NCBI GenBank assembly: GCA_046704745.1
Contig: JBJKRL010000047.1
Coordinates: forward strand, 1-64,000
Source of the DNA: CAWGGS01 sp046704745
GTDB taxonomy: Bacteria > Desulfobacterota > Desulfobulbia > Desulfobulbales > Desulfocapsaceae
DNA length: 64,000 bases
Direction of reading: 5' to 3'
Each line of letters starts with the position of its first letter. Position 1 is the stretch's first letter. The notes under the pieces are model-generated. The model was not told where the DNA came from. It worked only from the letters and a program-made list of their open reading frames with translations, and made no database searches. Of the stretch, positions 18,375-27,119 are shown in pieces. The position numbers were made by a program, and so were the translations under genes.

Positions 18375-18897
18375 CATCGATAGTTATATAATGTCATAAA
18401 ACACAACTATGATGAGTTCGCAAAATACGACGGCCTCGAGAAAATTCTCAAACACTGCATAGGCGATTCTGTAATTAAAAAATTTGCAAGGTAGCGGTAT
18501 CGCCAATACACTTTATATGGGATAACATAGTATAATTAAAAGAAAAAAATTAATTAAGCCAGGTAAGACTATAACAAACCACCTCTCTGTAATCAAGCGA
18601 AATATGATATATTGGTTAAAATCCATGGACGTATACTAAATATGAAACACAGCGCGTTTTTTAACGTAGTTGATAACGTAACAATGTGAAATACAGGTGC
18701 ATTAGCCGTTTGTTGTACATTTATGTTGTAATTTCAAACAATAACTGCAATCGTCATTATTTATAATAGTGATAAAAATTGAATTTATGGTATGATAACT
18801 AACTTTTCCAGGTGTTTTTCATATACGGGGTGGTTGAAGGAAACAATAATTATTAGAAACTTTGATCGTTTAATAAATTACAAACTGTGTAAGAGAA
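18375..18897. other. AT-rich non-coding stretch before lpxB-like gene
   Basis: About 520 strongly AT-rich bases between copy 4 and the LpxB-like gene. I see no ORF with coding character, no RNA gene and no clear hairpin terminator. Confidence 0.5.
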
Positions 18898-20097
18898 ATG
18901 AATGGTTCCGTTATGATTGTCGCCGGGGAAACCTCAAGCGATCTCCATGGTGCCAACCTCATCCATGCCATAAAGAAACGCCGTCCTGATCTTTTTTATT
19001 ATGGCGTAGGAGGAGAAAAACTATCTGCTGCGGGCGTGGACTTGCTCGTTGATATAAGGGAAAATACCTCTGAGGAACGTACTAACATCATATCTAATGT
19101 TCCAAAAGCACACTCAGTACGCAGACTGCTGATAAAAAAATTACAAGATGACCGTCCATGTCTTCTTGTCCTGATCGAATCTTCCAAAACTGATCTGATG
19201 TTGGCTACAAAAGCAAGAAGAATCGGAATACCAATGTTTTATTGTATAAATCCGCAGGATTGGACCAGGAGATCCAAGAATGCTAGGCACTTGGAAAAAT
19301 TGGTTGATCGTATAGGTGTTGTACTGCCGTTTGAGGAACAATACGATCAAACAAGAAGGTTAAAAGCTCGGTATATCGGATGTCCTTTTTTTGATAATAT
19401 AAAAGTAACGATGAACAAAAACGACTTTTGTCATCGTTATGAGATAGATCCCGATCACAAAATTGTCGGCCTTTTCCCGGGCAACAGAAACAAAGAAATG
19501 TCTGCGTTATTGCCGACATTTCTCGAGGCTGCCAAAAGAATGCAGAAAAAATACCAAAAGCATATTGTTTTTCTCGTTTCACCTGAATCGAACACATCTG
19601 ATGATATCCTTAACGCAAACGGACTGGACAATTACCGACGACATGTCGACATCAGAATTGTTCGCCAGAATAGATATGATATGATGGCTGCATGTGATGC
19701 CGTTGTAACTGCCCCGGGTCCATCAAGCATTGAACTGGCAATTTTAAACGTGCCCATGGTGATTGTTCATAAAATCTCGCCACTAACTTATTATTTTAAA
19801 TTATTATTAACTAAAAACAAATACATGTCGCTGATAAATCGCATTGCCGACGCCCCTGTCGTACCTGAACTCCTCCAGGATCAAAGTGATCCCGGCAGCA
19901 TAGAGGTTGAACTGGCTTTTCTGCTTTTTGATGAACCTACACGATACAAGTTACAGGATGGCCTTTCAACAGTGAGAAAAAAACTCGGCGGCCCTGGAGC
20001 CTATGAAAACGCAGCCGAGTTTGCTCTGGAATTAGTTGAAACAGACAAGGTTAATTCGAATGGAAACGTTTCCCCAGCCGGTTTCCATTCCCATTGA
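18898..20097 (+). CDS. LpxB-like glycosyltransferase with altered active site
   Basis: 399 residues, recognisable throughout as lipid-A-disaccharide synthase (LpxB, GT19): GETSSDLHGANL for the usual GExSGDxHGA, IGCPFFDNI, GLFPGNRNKEM for LPGSRxxEI, and NVPMVIVHKISPLTYY. However, the segment that should read (I)DFPDFN with the catalytic Asp reads IESSKTD, SPQVWAW reads NPQDWTR, and the SGTATLE region reads TAPGPSSIE. It may be a divergent or inactive paralogue, or act on another substrate. A canonical lpxB would be expected elsewhere. It overlaps the Smr gene downstream by 38 bases. Confidence 0.75.
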   Translation: MNGSVMIVAGETSSDLHGANLIHAIKKRRPDLFYYGVGGEKLSAAGVDLLVDIRENTSEERTNIISNVPKAHSVRRLLIKKLQDDRPCLLVLIESSKTDLMLATKARRIGIPMFYCINPQDWTRRSKNARHLEKLVDRIGVVLPFEEQYDQTRRLKARYIGCPFFDNIKVTMNKNDFCHRYEIDPDHKIVGLFPGNRNKEMSALLPTFLEAAKRMQKKYQKHIVFLVSPESNTSDDILNANGLDNYRRHVDIRIVRQNRYDMMAACDAVVTAPGPSSIELAILNVPMVIVHKISPLTYYFKLLLTKNKYMSLINRIADAPVVPELLQDQSDPGSIEVELAFLLFDEPTRYKLQDGLSTVRKKLGGPGAYENAAEFALELVETDKVNSNGNVSPAGFHSH

Positions 20098-20344
20098 CGG
20101 GCATTTGGACCTCCATAGCTTTTCTCCAAAAGACCTTAAATCCTTAATTCCCGTATATCTCGATGAATGCAGATGCAGGAATATTTTACAAGTAAGAATT
20201 ATACACGGGAAAGGAAAAGGGCATCTCAGACGATCAGTTCATGCAATACTTGGGCGTATTGAGTATGTAAAAAGCTTTTGTCTTGCAGGGCCTGATTCAG
20301 GAACCTGGGGAGCTACGTTGGTATATTTATATCCTCCAGCTTGA
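20060..20344 (+). CDS. Small Smr-domain protein
   Basis: 94-residue protein consisting almost only of an Smr (small MutS-related) domain: HLDLHSFSPKDL matches the N-terminal DLHG motif (Ser in place of Gly) and IIHGKGKGHLRRSV matches the HGxGxGxLR core of Smr nucleases. Smr proteins cut branched DNA or act on collided ribosomes; which applies here is unknown. The ATG at 20060 lies inside the end of the LpxB-like gene. The 3' end overlaps the convergent pseudouridine synthase by 32 bases. Confidence 0.85.
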   Translation: METFPQPVSIPIDGHLDLHSFSPKDLKSLIPVYLDECRCRNILQVRIIHGKGKGHLRRSVHAILGRIEYVKSFCLAGPDSGTWGATLVYLYPPA

Positions 20345-21125
20345 AGCTGCGAACTGTTTGGCTAAACGGGCATATGAATTGTAACGCGTATGCGCAGAGT
20401 TGGAGCGAGGTTTGGGGTTGGTAGTGAGCGTTGCCGTATCTCGGATCTCCTATAATTGGATAACCTTCCATGCTAAGGTGGCGTCTTATCTGATGGTATC
20501 TCCCGGTTTGCAGAAGGATGTTCAGCGTACTTGTTTCATCTACGGAGGAAAAAAAGACATCAGTAATGATCGTGATAGCGCTCTTTCCGTCCAACGACCG
20601 AGAAAGACATAAGTAATTGTCGGAAAGATTGAATCTGCCTTTTACTTTAGCCAGATATCGTTTTTCAACCTGACCTGTTCGAAAAAGATCTGATAAGGCC
20701 CCGGCGCCCCTGCGAGAATGAGCGATAACAACCAGGCCATGTGCCTCCCGATCGAGCCTGTGCACGACAAATATCTCTTTATTACGTTTATAATGCAACT
20801 CTACGAGTCTGAGTAAAGAACAATGATCGCCAAAACGGGTTCCCTGGGTTAGGAGATTTGCCGGTTTATACCAAACACTGTAGTGTTTTTCTTGGGCAAT
20901 AAGTCGTGGGCTGGGGGGGATGCGGGAGAGGATGTCCTGATCATAATAGACATTGATCCTGTCTTCCGGTAGAAGATCGAAGGTTGCCCTTCTGATCCTC
21001 TTCTCCTTTTGTCCACTGCGTTTGAGCCAGACTGCTCCTTTAACCATGGCGTCTTTGATACGTAATTTTGAAAGTCCCGTGGAAAGGGCAATAAAAGAAC
21101 AGACCTTGGTTGGGGATTTTACCAT
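20313..21125 (-). CDS. RluA-family RNA pseudouridine synthase
   Basis: About 270 residues. The catalytic motif VHRLDREAHGLVVIA contains the essential Asp; the usual TSGL becomes AHGL. TGRYHQIRRHLSMEGYPIIGDPRYG is the C-terminal RluA signature. An N-terminal S4-like segment (LSKLRIKDAMVKGAVWL, DLLPEDRINVYY) is present. The ATG at 21125 avoids overlap with the upstream gene. Target uridine (rRNA or tRNA) cannot be predicted. Confidence 0.88.
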   Translation of the reverse strand: MVKSPTKVCSFIALSTGLSKLRIKDAMVKGAVWLKRSGQKEKRIRRATFDLLPEDRINVYYDQDILSRIPPSPRLIAQEKHYSVWYKPANLLTQGTRFGDHCSLLRLVELHYKRNKEIFVVHRLDREAHGLVVIAHSRRGAGALSDLFRTGQVEKRYLAKVKGRFNLSDNYLCLSRSLDGKSAITIITDVFFSSVDETSTLNILLQTGRYHQIRRHLSMEGYPIIGDPRYGNAHYQPQTSLQLCAYALQFICPFSQTVRSFKLEDINIPT

Positions 21126-21153
21126 TAGCCTGAAGTGAGAAGAAGAAATCTTT

Positions 21154-22179
21154 TTATTTTCCAAAATTACAGACAGGATAGCAACAATTCTTGCATCCGC
21201 GGCAGAGTCCTCCATGACCGAGTTCTGCAAGCTCGTTGCGGCCGATGGTTTCTCCGGTTAGAACCCGAGGGAGAATAAGGTCGAACACTGTAGTTTTATG
21301 AAACATTCCACAGGCAGGTACGCCAAGGACCGGAACAGCTCCAATACTGGCACAGAGAAACATCGCACCTGGAAGAACAGGTGTCCCATAAACCATAGTG
21401 TCTGCGCCTGCACGACGGATACCTTCCCGCGTCATATCATCCGGATCAACTGACATCCCACCGCTGGTAACAATAAGATCTACCCCTTGGGAAAGACATT
21501 CTCTGATCGCAACGGCAATCAGAGCAGGGTCGTCAGGAGCAAGTTTTACTACTTGTACGGTTGAACCGAGATCGTCGAGTTTTGCTCGCAAAACCGCTTC
21601 AAATTTATCTTGGATTCGTCCATAGAAGACCTCATTACCGGTAATAACGAGCCCTGCCTGAACGTTGCGTAATCTTTTTACCTGGATTACAGGTTCTCCG
21701 GATTGAGCAATTCGAATTGCTTTATCAACAAGATTTCTGTTGCCGATAAGGGGGATCAATCTGGTACCGGCGATGATTTCATCCTTTTTCACCGGAGTAT
21801 TGGTATGCAAGGTGGAGCACATAACCTCTCCGAGTATATTGAAGTTGAAAAGCGCCTCCTTATTGATTTTTAAGAGACCATCACAATCGGCAAATACGGT
21901 TATCTTGCCTTCTTTCGGTTCATTCGATATCCTCGTTCCCGGGCCGGTGAGAGCTTCGGCCATGATTTTGGCAGCCTCGTCCTCATGGATCTGTTGAGGT
22001 TCCATTTCAATCACGTAAATATGATCCTTCCCCAACCTTTTAAGATGTTCAATGTCCTCGGCTTGTATGATGTGGCCTTTTTTAAAGGCAACACCCTTAA
22101 AATTTCCTTGTACGATTTCAGTAATATCATGCGGCAGGATCGTGCCGACTGCATCTTCAACAGGAATTATCTTTGACAT
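21154..22179 (-). CDS. Molybdopterin-binding (MoeA/MogA-like) protein with Cys-rich tail
   Basis: 341-residue protein with a MoCF-biosynthesis domain: AGLVITGNEVFYGRI, LIVTSGGMSVDPDD, and PVLGVPACGMFHKTTVFDLILP. It resembles MoeA-like proteins that bind molybdopterin and may handle the cofactor, but it lacks the full MoeA architecture. The C-terminal tail GGLCRGCKNCCYPVCNFGK (C-x2-C-x2-CC-x3-C) looks like a metal or Fe-S site. ATG at 22179, two bases after the nucleotide-sugar dehydrogenase stop. Confidence 0.8.
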   Translation of the reverse strand: MSKIIPVEDAVGTILPHDITEIVQGNFKGVAFKKGHIIQAEDIEHLKRLGKDHIYVIEMEPQQIHEDEAAKIMAEALTGPGTRISNEPKEGKITVFADCDGLLKINKEALFNFNILGEVMCSTLHTNTPVKKDEIIAGTRLIPLIGNRNLVDKAIRIAQSGEPVIQVKRLRNVQAGLVITGNEVFYGRIQDKFEAVLRAKLDDLGSTVQVVKLAPDDPALIAVAIRECLSQGVDLIVTSGGMSVDPDDMTREGIRRAGADTMVYGTPVLPGAMFLCASIGAVPVLGVPACGMFHKTTVFDLILPRVLTGETIGRNELAELGHGGLCRGCKNCCYPVCNFGK

Positions 22180-22181
22180 AA

Positions 22182-23471
22182 TTACAGACTTCCATCCACC
22201 CAATCAGAAGGGAATATATTTTTTACATCATACAAAACGGAATTGCTCTTGCGAAGACTCTGAATTTCTTCTTTCGTCATTTCAATAAATTGATGATGTG
22301 AAACCGCAAAGACTATTCCGTCATATTGCTGAGAAGGTCGCTCAACGGTTTGGATATTGTATTCTTGAAGGGCCTCTTGCCGGTTCACCCAAGGATCGTA
22401 GACATCTGCTTCTATCCCAAATTCGTTGAGTTCATGTATAATATCAACGACTTTTGTGTTACGAAGATCAGGGCAGTTTTCTTTAAACGTAAGACCCAAG
22501 ACAAGTACTCTGGCGTTGGCGACATCAATTCGTTTTTTAACCATTATTTTGATGAGTTGGGACGCAATATAACTACCCATATTATCATTCAGACGCCGTC
22601 CGGCAAGAATCATGTCCGGCTGATATCCAACTTCCTGTGCCTTGTGCGTGAGATAATAGGGGTCTACTCCAATGCAATGCCCACCCACCAGACCAGGGCG
22701 AAAGGGGAGAAAGTTCCATTTCGTACCAGCGGCTTCGAGCACTTCCAGGGTGTTTATTCCGAGTCTATTGAATATCAATGAAAGCTCATTGACTAAGGCA
22801 ATATTGACATCTCGTTGTGTGTTTTCAATGACTTTTGCAGCTTCAGCCACCTTGATGGAACTCGCCTTAAATGTTCCTGCAGAAATGATGGTTTTGTACA
22901 GGTCATCTATGAATGTGGCAACTTCAGGAGTCGAACCCGATGTCACTTTTACGATATTAGGCAGACGATGTCCCTTGTCTCCGGGGTTGATACGTTCCGG
23001 GCTGTATCCGCAAAAAAAGTCTTTGTTAAAAGAAAGTCCCGATTCCTTCTCGATAATTGGCACGCAAATCTCTTCGGTAGCTCCAGGATAAACGGTTGAT
23101 TCATAAATAACAATATTACCTGGGGAGAGAACCTTACCCACGGTATGAGAAGCACTTACCAGAGGACCAAAGTCAGGGCGTTTGGACGAATCGATGGGGG
23201 TAGGAACGGTAATGATATATATATTTGCCTGCTTCAATACATTAAGATCCGAGGTGCAGCGGAGTTGAAGAGCCGATTTCAGTTCATCTTCGGAGACCTC
23301 CAGCGTAGAATCCTTGCCGGATTTGAGTTCAGATAATCTATGTGAATTGATATCGAAACCGATTGTAGGAAACTTTTTACCAAACTCCACGGCAAGAGGA
23401 AGGCCGACATAGCCAAGACCGATAATGCCAATTTGTGTCTCTTCTAATGGTGTGAGCATAAATTTTTCCAT
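22182..23471 (-). CDS. UDP-N-acetyl-hexosamine 6-dehydrogenase (WbpA/TviB type)
   Basis: 429-residue nucleotide-sugar dehydrogenase: Rossmann motif IGIIGLGYVGLPLAVEFG, TVPTPID, YESTVYPGATEE, catalytic Cys in GLVGGHCIGVDPYYLT, and VLVLGLTFKENCPDLRN. It oxidises C6 of a UDP-sugar to a uronic acid for surface polysaccharide. The HCIGVDPYYL form and length favour UDP-HexNAc over UDP-glucose dehydrogenase. No other polysaccharide genes are adjacent. Confidence 0.92.
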   Translation of the reverse strand: MEKFMLTPLEETQIGIIGLGYVGLPLAVEFGKKFPTIGFDINSHRLSELKSGKDSTLEVSEDELKSALQLRCTSDLNVLKQANIYIITVPTPIDSSKRPDFGPLVSASHTVGKVLSPGNIVIYESTVYPGATEEICVPIIEKESGLSFNKDFFCGYSPERINPGDKGHRLPNIVKVTSGSTPEVATFIDDLYKTIISAGTFKASSIKVAEAAKVIENTQRDVNIALVNELSLIFNRLGINTLEVLEAAGTKWNFLPFRPGLVGGHCIGVDPYYLTHKAQEVGYQPDMILAGRRLNDNMGSYIASQLIKIMVKKRIDVANARVLVLGLTFKENCPDLRNTKVVDIIHELNEFGIEADVYDPWVNRQEALQEYNIQTVERPSQQYDGIVFAVSHHQFIEMTKEEIQSLRKSNSVLYDVKNIFPSDWVDGSL

Positions 23472-23542
23472 TGTTGAAAGTTAAAAATATGTAGAAAAAC
23501 CTGTTTTGTGTATGTGTTTTCTATTTTAAATGGTCCACAATG

Positions 23543-24217
23543 TCAAACCCCTCGTTGAACTTCCGGCCAAATAAGAGTATGGAGTTGAAGCTGAAGCCTG
23601 ACCGGCAGAGCATCTTTAAGAATTGCTTCAGCAAGTTTTTGTATTGGTAAGACTTTCCTTACCGGTGAGAAGAGAATAGGAGCGAAAGAAGTAAGGTCAT
23701 AGTGAAGGATTATATCTTTTGCCCACCTGTAATCTGCAAGACTTGATACGACGAATTTTATTTCGGTTGCCCCTTTCCTCAGTGCCGCACGGTTGCGAAC
23801 AATGGTAGTATTTCCCATAAAAAAAGACTCCGCCCCGCTTTCAGGGCACTTTATATCCATAATAACAGTTGCTTCAATTGGAATGGCTTCAATTGAGAGG
23901 GAACCGTTAGTCTCGATGAGGACCTGTCTCCCTGAGCCAAGTAATCTTTTGATCAGAATATAAACAGCACTTTGGAGCAGAGGTTCACCCCCGGTAATTT
24001 CGACCAGAGCCTTCGGGTATGCGAGGACATGGCCAAAAATTTCGTCTATTGTCATAACCTTGCCTTGCTCTTCATTTGCATATCGCGAATCGCAGTAGGT
24101 GCAATGCAGGTTACATCCGGACAATCTAATAAAAAGGCAAGGAAGACCGGAAAAGGTGGATTCACCTTGGATGGAATAAAATATCTCCGAAACCTCCAAA
24201 CAGTTATCTGTTGCCAT
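23543..24217 (-). CDS. queE: 7-carboxy-7-deazaguanine synthase QueE
   Basis: 224-residue radical-SAM enzyme of queuosine synthesis. The cluster motif is CNLHCTYC (C-x3-C-x2-C) in FIRLSGCNLHCTYCDSRYA; GEST at the N-terminus and EITGGEPLLQ are typical of QueE. It converts 6-carboxytetrahydropterin, the QueD product, to 7-carboxy-7-deazaguanine. It overlaps queD by 14 bases. Confidence 0.94.
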   Translation of the reverse strand: MATDNCLEVSEIFYSIQGESTFSGLPCLFIRLSGCNLHCTYCDSRYANEEQGKVMTIDEIFGHVLAYPKALVEITGGEPLLQSAVYILIKRLLGSGRQVLIETNGSLSIEAIPIEATVIMDIKCPESGAESFFMGNTTIVRNRAALRKGATEIKFVVSSLADYRWAKDIILHYDLTSFAPILFSPVRKVLPIQKLAEAILKDALPVRLQLQLHTLIWPEVQRGV

Positions 24218-24578
24218 AGTACGTGAGTCCGGAAAAGTCGGTTTCCAGTACGGTTACACTGTGGAGATGATATCGTTGGTTTTGAATCCGCTTATCCAGG
24301 TTGTCATAGATGAACTTGGCAATATGTTCCGAGGACGGATTTTTGTCTCGAAACGCGGGAAGATCATTCAAATCATGATGATCGAGTTGATCGATTATCT
24401 TTTTTACTTCCTTTTTTAGAATCTTAAAATCTATCCCCATTCCCAGTTCGTCAAGTTGCATTGCCCGAACAGTGACTTCTACCTTCCAATTGTGGCCATG
24501 GGGATGTTCACAGTCTCCAGGATAGTCACGTAAATGGTGAGCCCCTGCAAAGTGGGTTTTAATAAATATATCAAACAT
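24204..24578 (-). CDS. queD: 6-carboxytetrahydropterin synthase QueD
   Basis: 124-residue zinc enzyme. Zinc ligands are His in THFAGAHHLR and HPHGHNW; the catalytic Cys is in GDCEHPHGH, and the C-terminal EHIAKFIYDNL and VLETDFSGLTYY are family-typical. The ATG at 24578 has AAGGAGG five bases upstream, which discards a longer frame. Two-gene queuosine unit with queE. Confidence 0.95.
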   Translation of the reverse strand: MFDIFIKTHFAGAHHLRDYPGDCEHPHGHNWKVEVTVRAMQLDELGMGIDFKILKKEVKKIIDQLDHHDLNDLPAFRDKNPSSEHIAKFIYDNLDKRIQNQRYHLHSVTVLETDFSGLTYYGNR

Positions 24579-24812
24579 AAAGGACCTCCTTGGAAAAATA
24601 TATCTGCACCTTCTGTGTATTTTTTCTTGTCTTTTAAAGAGATACATTGAAAACTTACCCAGCAAGATGGTAAGACAATTCCCTGGTTGAAAATCAGGCG
24701 TCTTGAATTTAATGCCGATAATTATTATTTACAATGTTTTCTCAATTTATTTGCCTTCCTTCTCAAGGAAGAGTCAGAGTTAAGCATTTGTCATTTGAAA
24801 GGATCAAAAATC

Positions 24813-26192
24813 ATGGCCTTTATAGCACCATTGAAAGGGGTTAGATATAATACTGAAAAAGTGGGTAAAATTGATAATGTTGTGACACCTCCGTATGATG
24901 TGATCAATGAGAATGCAGTAGAGCTTTTTATATCAAAAACACCGTACTCCATGATTCGTTTAGATATAACCAAAAACCCAGGTCCAACCGATGGCAGTGA
25001 TACTCGCTATGTTGAGGCAGCCTCTCTTTTTAAGCAATGGTTGGCTGAAGGAGTTCTGGTTCGTGATGAGCAGGATTCCCTCTATCTCTACGAGGTAGAT
25101 TATCTTCATCCGCCAACCGGAAAACGCTGTGTTCGTAAAGGCCTTGTCTGTCTTGTTGGTCTTGCCGATTTTTCCGAGGGGATAGTTAAGCCGCACGAGA
25201 GAACATTCGATACGATTATAGAAGATAGGCTGAAGCTGACCCAACACTGTCAAGCGCAATTCAGCCAGGTCTTCTCGCTTTTCTCCGATAAGGACAATAC
25301 CGTCGTCGGCCTTCTGGAACAAAGCACGGGGAAGCCGGTTGGATCGGTCACCGATAGTGATGGATGCATCCACAGCATAAAACAAGTAACGGATCCTGAG
25401 GTAATTAAAAAAATTCAATATTTTTTTCTGGAAAGGCCTCTTTATATAGCCGATGGTCATCATCGGTATACAACGGCTCTGGCATACCGAAGGTTTTTGC
25501 AAAAAAAACAAGATGGATTAGCTGAAAACAGCCCTGCTAATCATATTATGATGTATCTTTGCCCCATGGAAGATCCCGGGCTTTCTGTATTACCGACCCA
25601 TAGACTTCTGCTATGGCCTGGGAAAATGGGAGTTGAAGAATTAAAGGAAAGATTGCATCGTGGATTTGAGCTTGAAGAAGTAGATTTCGGTAGTCGAGAG
25701 GCGTTAATAGGAGAACTTCTTTCCAGAATGGCTGAAATTGAAGAATGTTCAACGGATAAAAAGTCAACGACATTCGGGGTGTATCACCCCGGCGAGGACA
25801 GATGTTTTCTTCTAAAGATGCGATCTGAAGCCATTGTTGATATCGGGGAAAAAGAGCAATGCCTCAAAGAACTCGACGTTGTTATCCTCTCGGATCTTAT
25901 CATTGAAAAATATTTTAATCTAAATCGACATAGATGTGAGCAGGAAAATCTTGTCCGGTATTTCAGCGACCTCGACGAAGCATTGGATACTGCAGTGAAA
26001 AATTCAACCATGAAAGATGATAGCATGCCTCTTCTTTTTGTTATGAATCCGACAAGAGTGGAACAAGTTAAAAACGTTGCCGATCAAGGTCTTATCATGC
26101 CGCATAAATCCACATATTTCTATCCCAAGGTGATGACCGGACTGCTCTTTAATCAATTAAAGGATAACGAGGTGATAACACGTCTTGGTTGA
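24813..26192 (+). CDS. DUF1015 family protein
   Basis: 459-residue protein of the DUF1015 family: AFIAPLKGVRYN, VVTPPYDVIN, FIADGHHRYTTAL-type core (IADGHHRYTTALAYRR) and MNPTRVEQVKNVAD near the end. Function unknown; members are common in anaerobes and contain a conserved HHRY motif suggesting an enzyme. ATG at 24813 with AAAGGA nine bases upstream. It overlaps the methyltransferase gene by eight bases, implying a shared transcript. Confidence 0.88.
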   Translation: MAFIAPLKGVRYNTEKVGKIDNVVTPPYDVINENAVELFISKTPYSMIRLDITKNPGPTDGSDTRYVEAASLFKQWLAEGVLVRDEQDSLYLYEVDYLHPPTGKRCVRKGLVCLVGLADFSEGIVKPHERTFDTIIEDRLKLTQHCQAQFSQVFSLFSDKDNTVVGLLEQSTGKPVGSVTDSDGCIHSIKQVTDPEVIKKIQYFFLERPLYIADGHHRYTTALAYRRFLQKKQDGLAENSPANHIMMYLCPMEDPGLSVLPTHRLLLWPGKMGVEELKERLHRGFELEEVDFGSREALIGELLSRMAEIEECSTDKKSTTFGVYHPGEDRCFLLKMRSEAIVDIGEKEQCLKELDVVILSDLIIEKYFNLNRHRCEQENLVRYFSDLDEALDTAVKNSTMKDDSMPLLFVMNPTRVEQVKNVADQGLIMPHKSTYFYPKVMTGLLFNQLKDNEVITRLG

Positions 26193-26970
26193 TAAGAATA
26201 TCTTAGCAGTCGACATCGATCAGGATGTAACCATCGATAGCTTGTTCGATGGTCGTCTGGTCTGCATGCAACCGAGTCGGGGGTATAGATATTCCATTGA
26301 TTCACTCTTACTTGCTGACTTTGCTTCCGTTGAAGATAATGACAACATCCTCGATTTAGGCTGCGGTTGCGGCATTGTCGGTCTTATCATGCTTTTTAGC
26401 CGTAAAGCCAATATCAAGAAAATAACAGGGCTGGAATTGCAACAGGACCTTTCTGAATTGGCAACAAAAAATGCTGAAATAAATGGATTCGGCTCAAAGT
26501 ATAGGGTAGTAAGGGGAGATTTGAAAGCTATCAAAACTTTTTTTGCAGCGGAATCATTTTCCAGTATGGTGTGCAATCCCCCATTTTATACGTCATTTTC
26601 GGGGAGAAAAAGTGCTGATAAACAATCTCTTATAGCAAGGCATCAAGTCTGTTCCAATACGAGTCAGGTTATGGCGGCTGCATCCTATGTGGTAAAAAAC
26701 AGAGGAAACGTCTCTATTGTATTTCCTGCTGAAGGTTTGGTCGAACTTGTTTGTGCCATGGAGAAAATGAAGTTGCAACCCAAAAGAATGCAAATGGTCT
26801 ACAGTTACCCGGAAAAGGAGTCATCCGCCAAATTGGTTTTGATTGAGGCTGTGAAAAACGGTGGGGCAGGAATAAAAATACAGCCTCCCTTATATATATA
26901 TGAAAAGAAAAACGGACCCTACTCGGCGGAGATGAAGAAGATATACGGTGTGCAAACCGAGTTGATATGA
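26185..26970 (+). CDS. TrmN6-like N6-adenine methyltransferase
   Basis: 261-residue SAM-dependent methyltransferase: ILDLGCGCGIVGLIML is the SAM-binding motif I and SMVCNPPFYTSF carries the NPPF catalytic motif of adenine-N6 methylases; the N-terminal YRYSIDSLLLADF matches YfiC/TrmN6 proteins that modify A37 of tRNA-Val. TTG start with GAGGTGA about nine bases upstream, overlapping DUF1015. tRNA specificity is inferred from family. Confidence 0.85.
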   Translation: MVDKNILAVDIDQDVTIDSLFDGRLVCMQPSRGYRYSIDSLLLADFASVEDNDNILDLGCGCGIVGLIMLFSRKANIKKITGLELQQDLSELATKNAEINGFGSKYRVVRGDLKAIKTFFAAESFSSMVCNPPFYTSFSGRKSADKQSLIARHQVCSNTSQVMAAASYVVKNRGNVSIVFPAEGLVELVCAMEKMKLQPKRMQMVYSYPEKESSAKLVLIEAVKNGGAGIKIQPPLYIYEKKNGPYSAEMKKIYGVQTELI

Positions 26971-27119
26971 ATGTCTAAAGAGTTGGTACCTTGCCGGATT
27001 CTTTAATGATCCGGTATGTTTTCGTGGTAACCTCAAGAGGAATAAATGGATGGCCAATCTGATCCGGTCATACCGGTTGGGTTGAAACCGTAAATATTCA
27101 CTCCTTATGATTAGGTAAA

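Noticed and set aside
24579..24686. Possible preQ1 riboswitch upstream of queD
   Set aside because: I could not find the expected P1 stem, C-rich loop and A-rich tail; only a strong ribosome site is evident.
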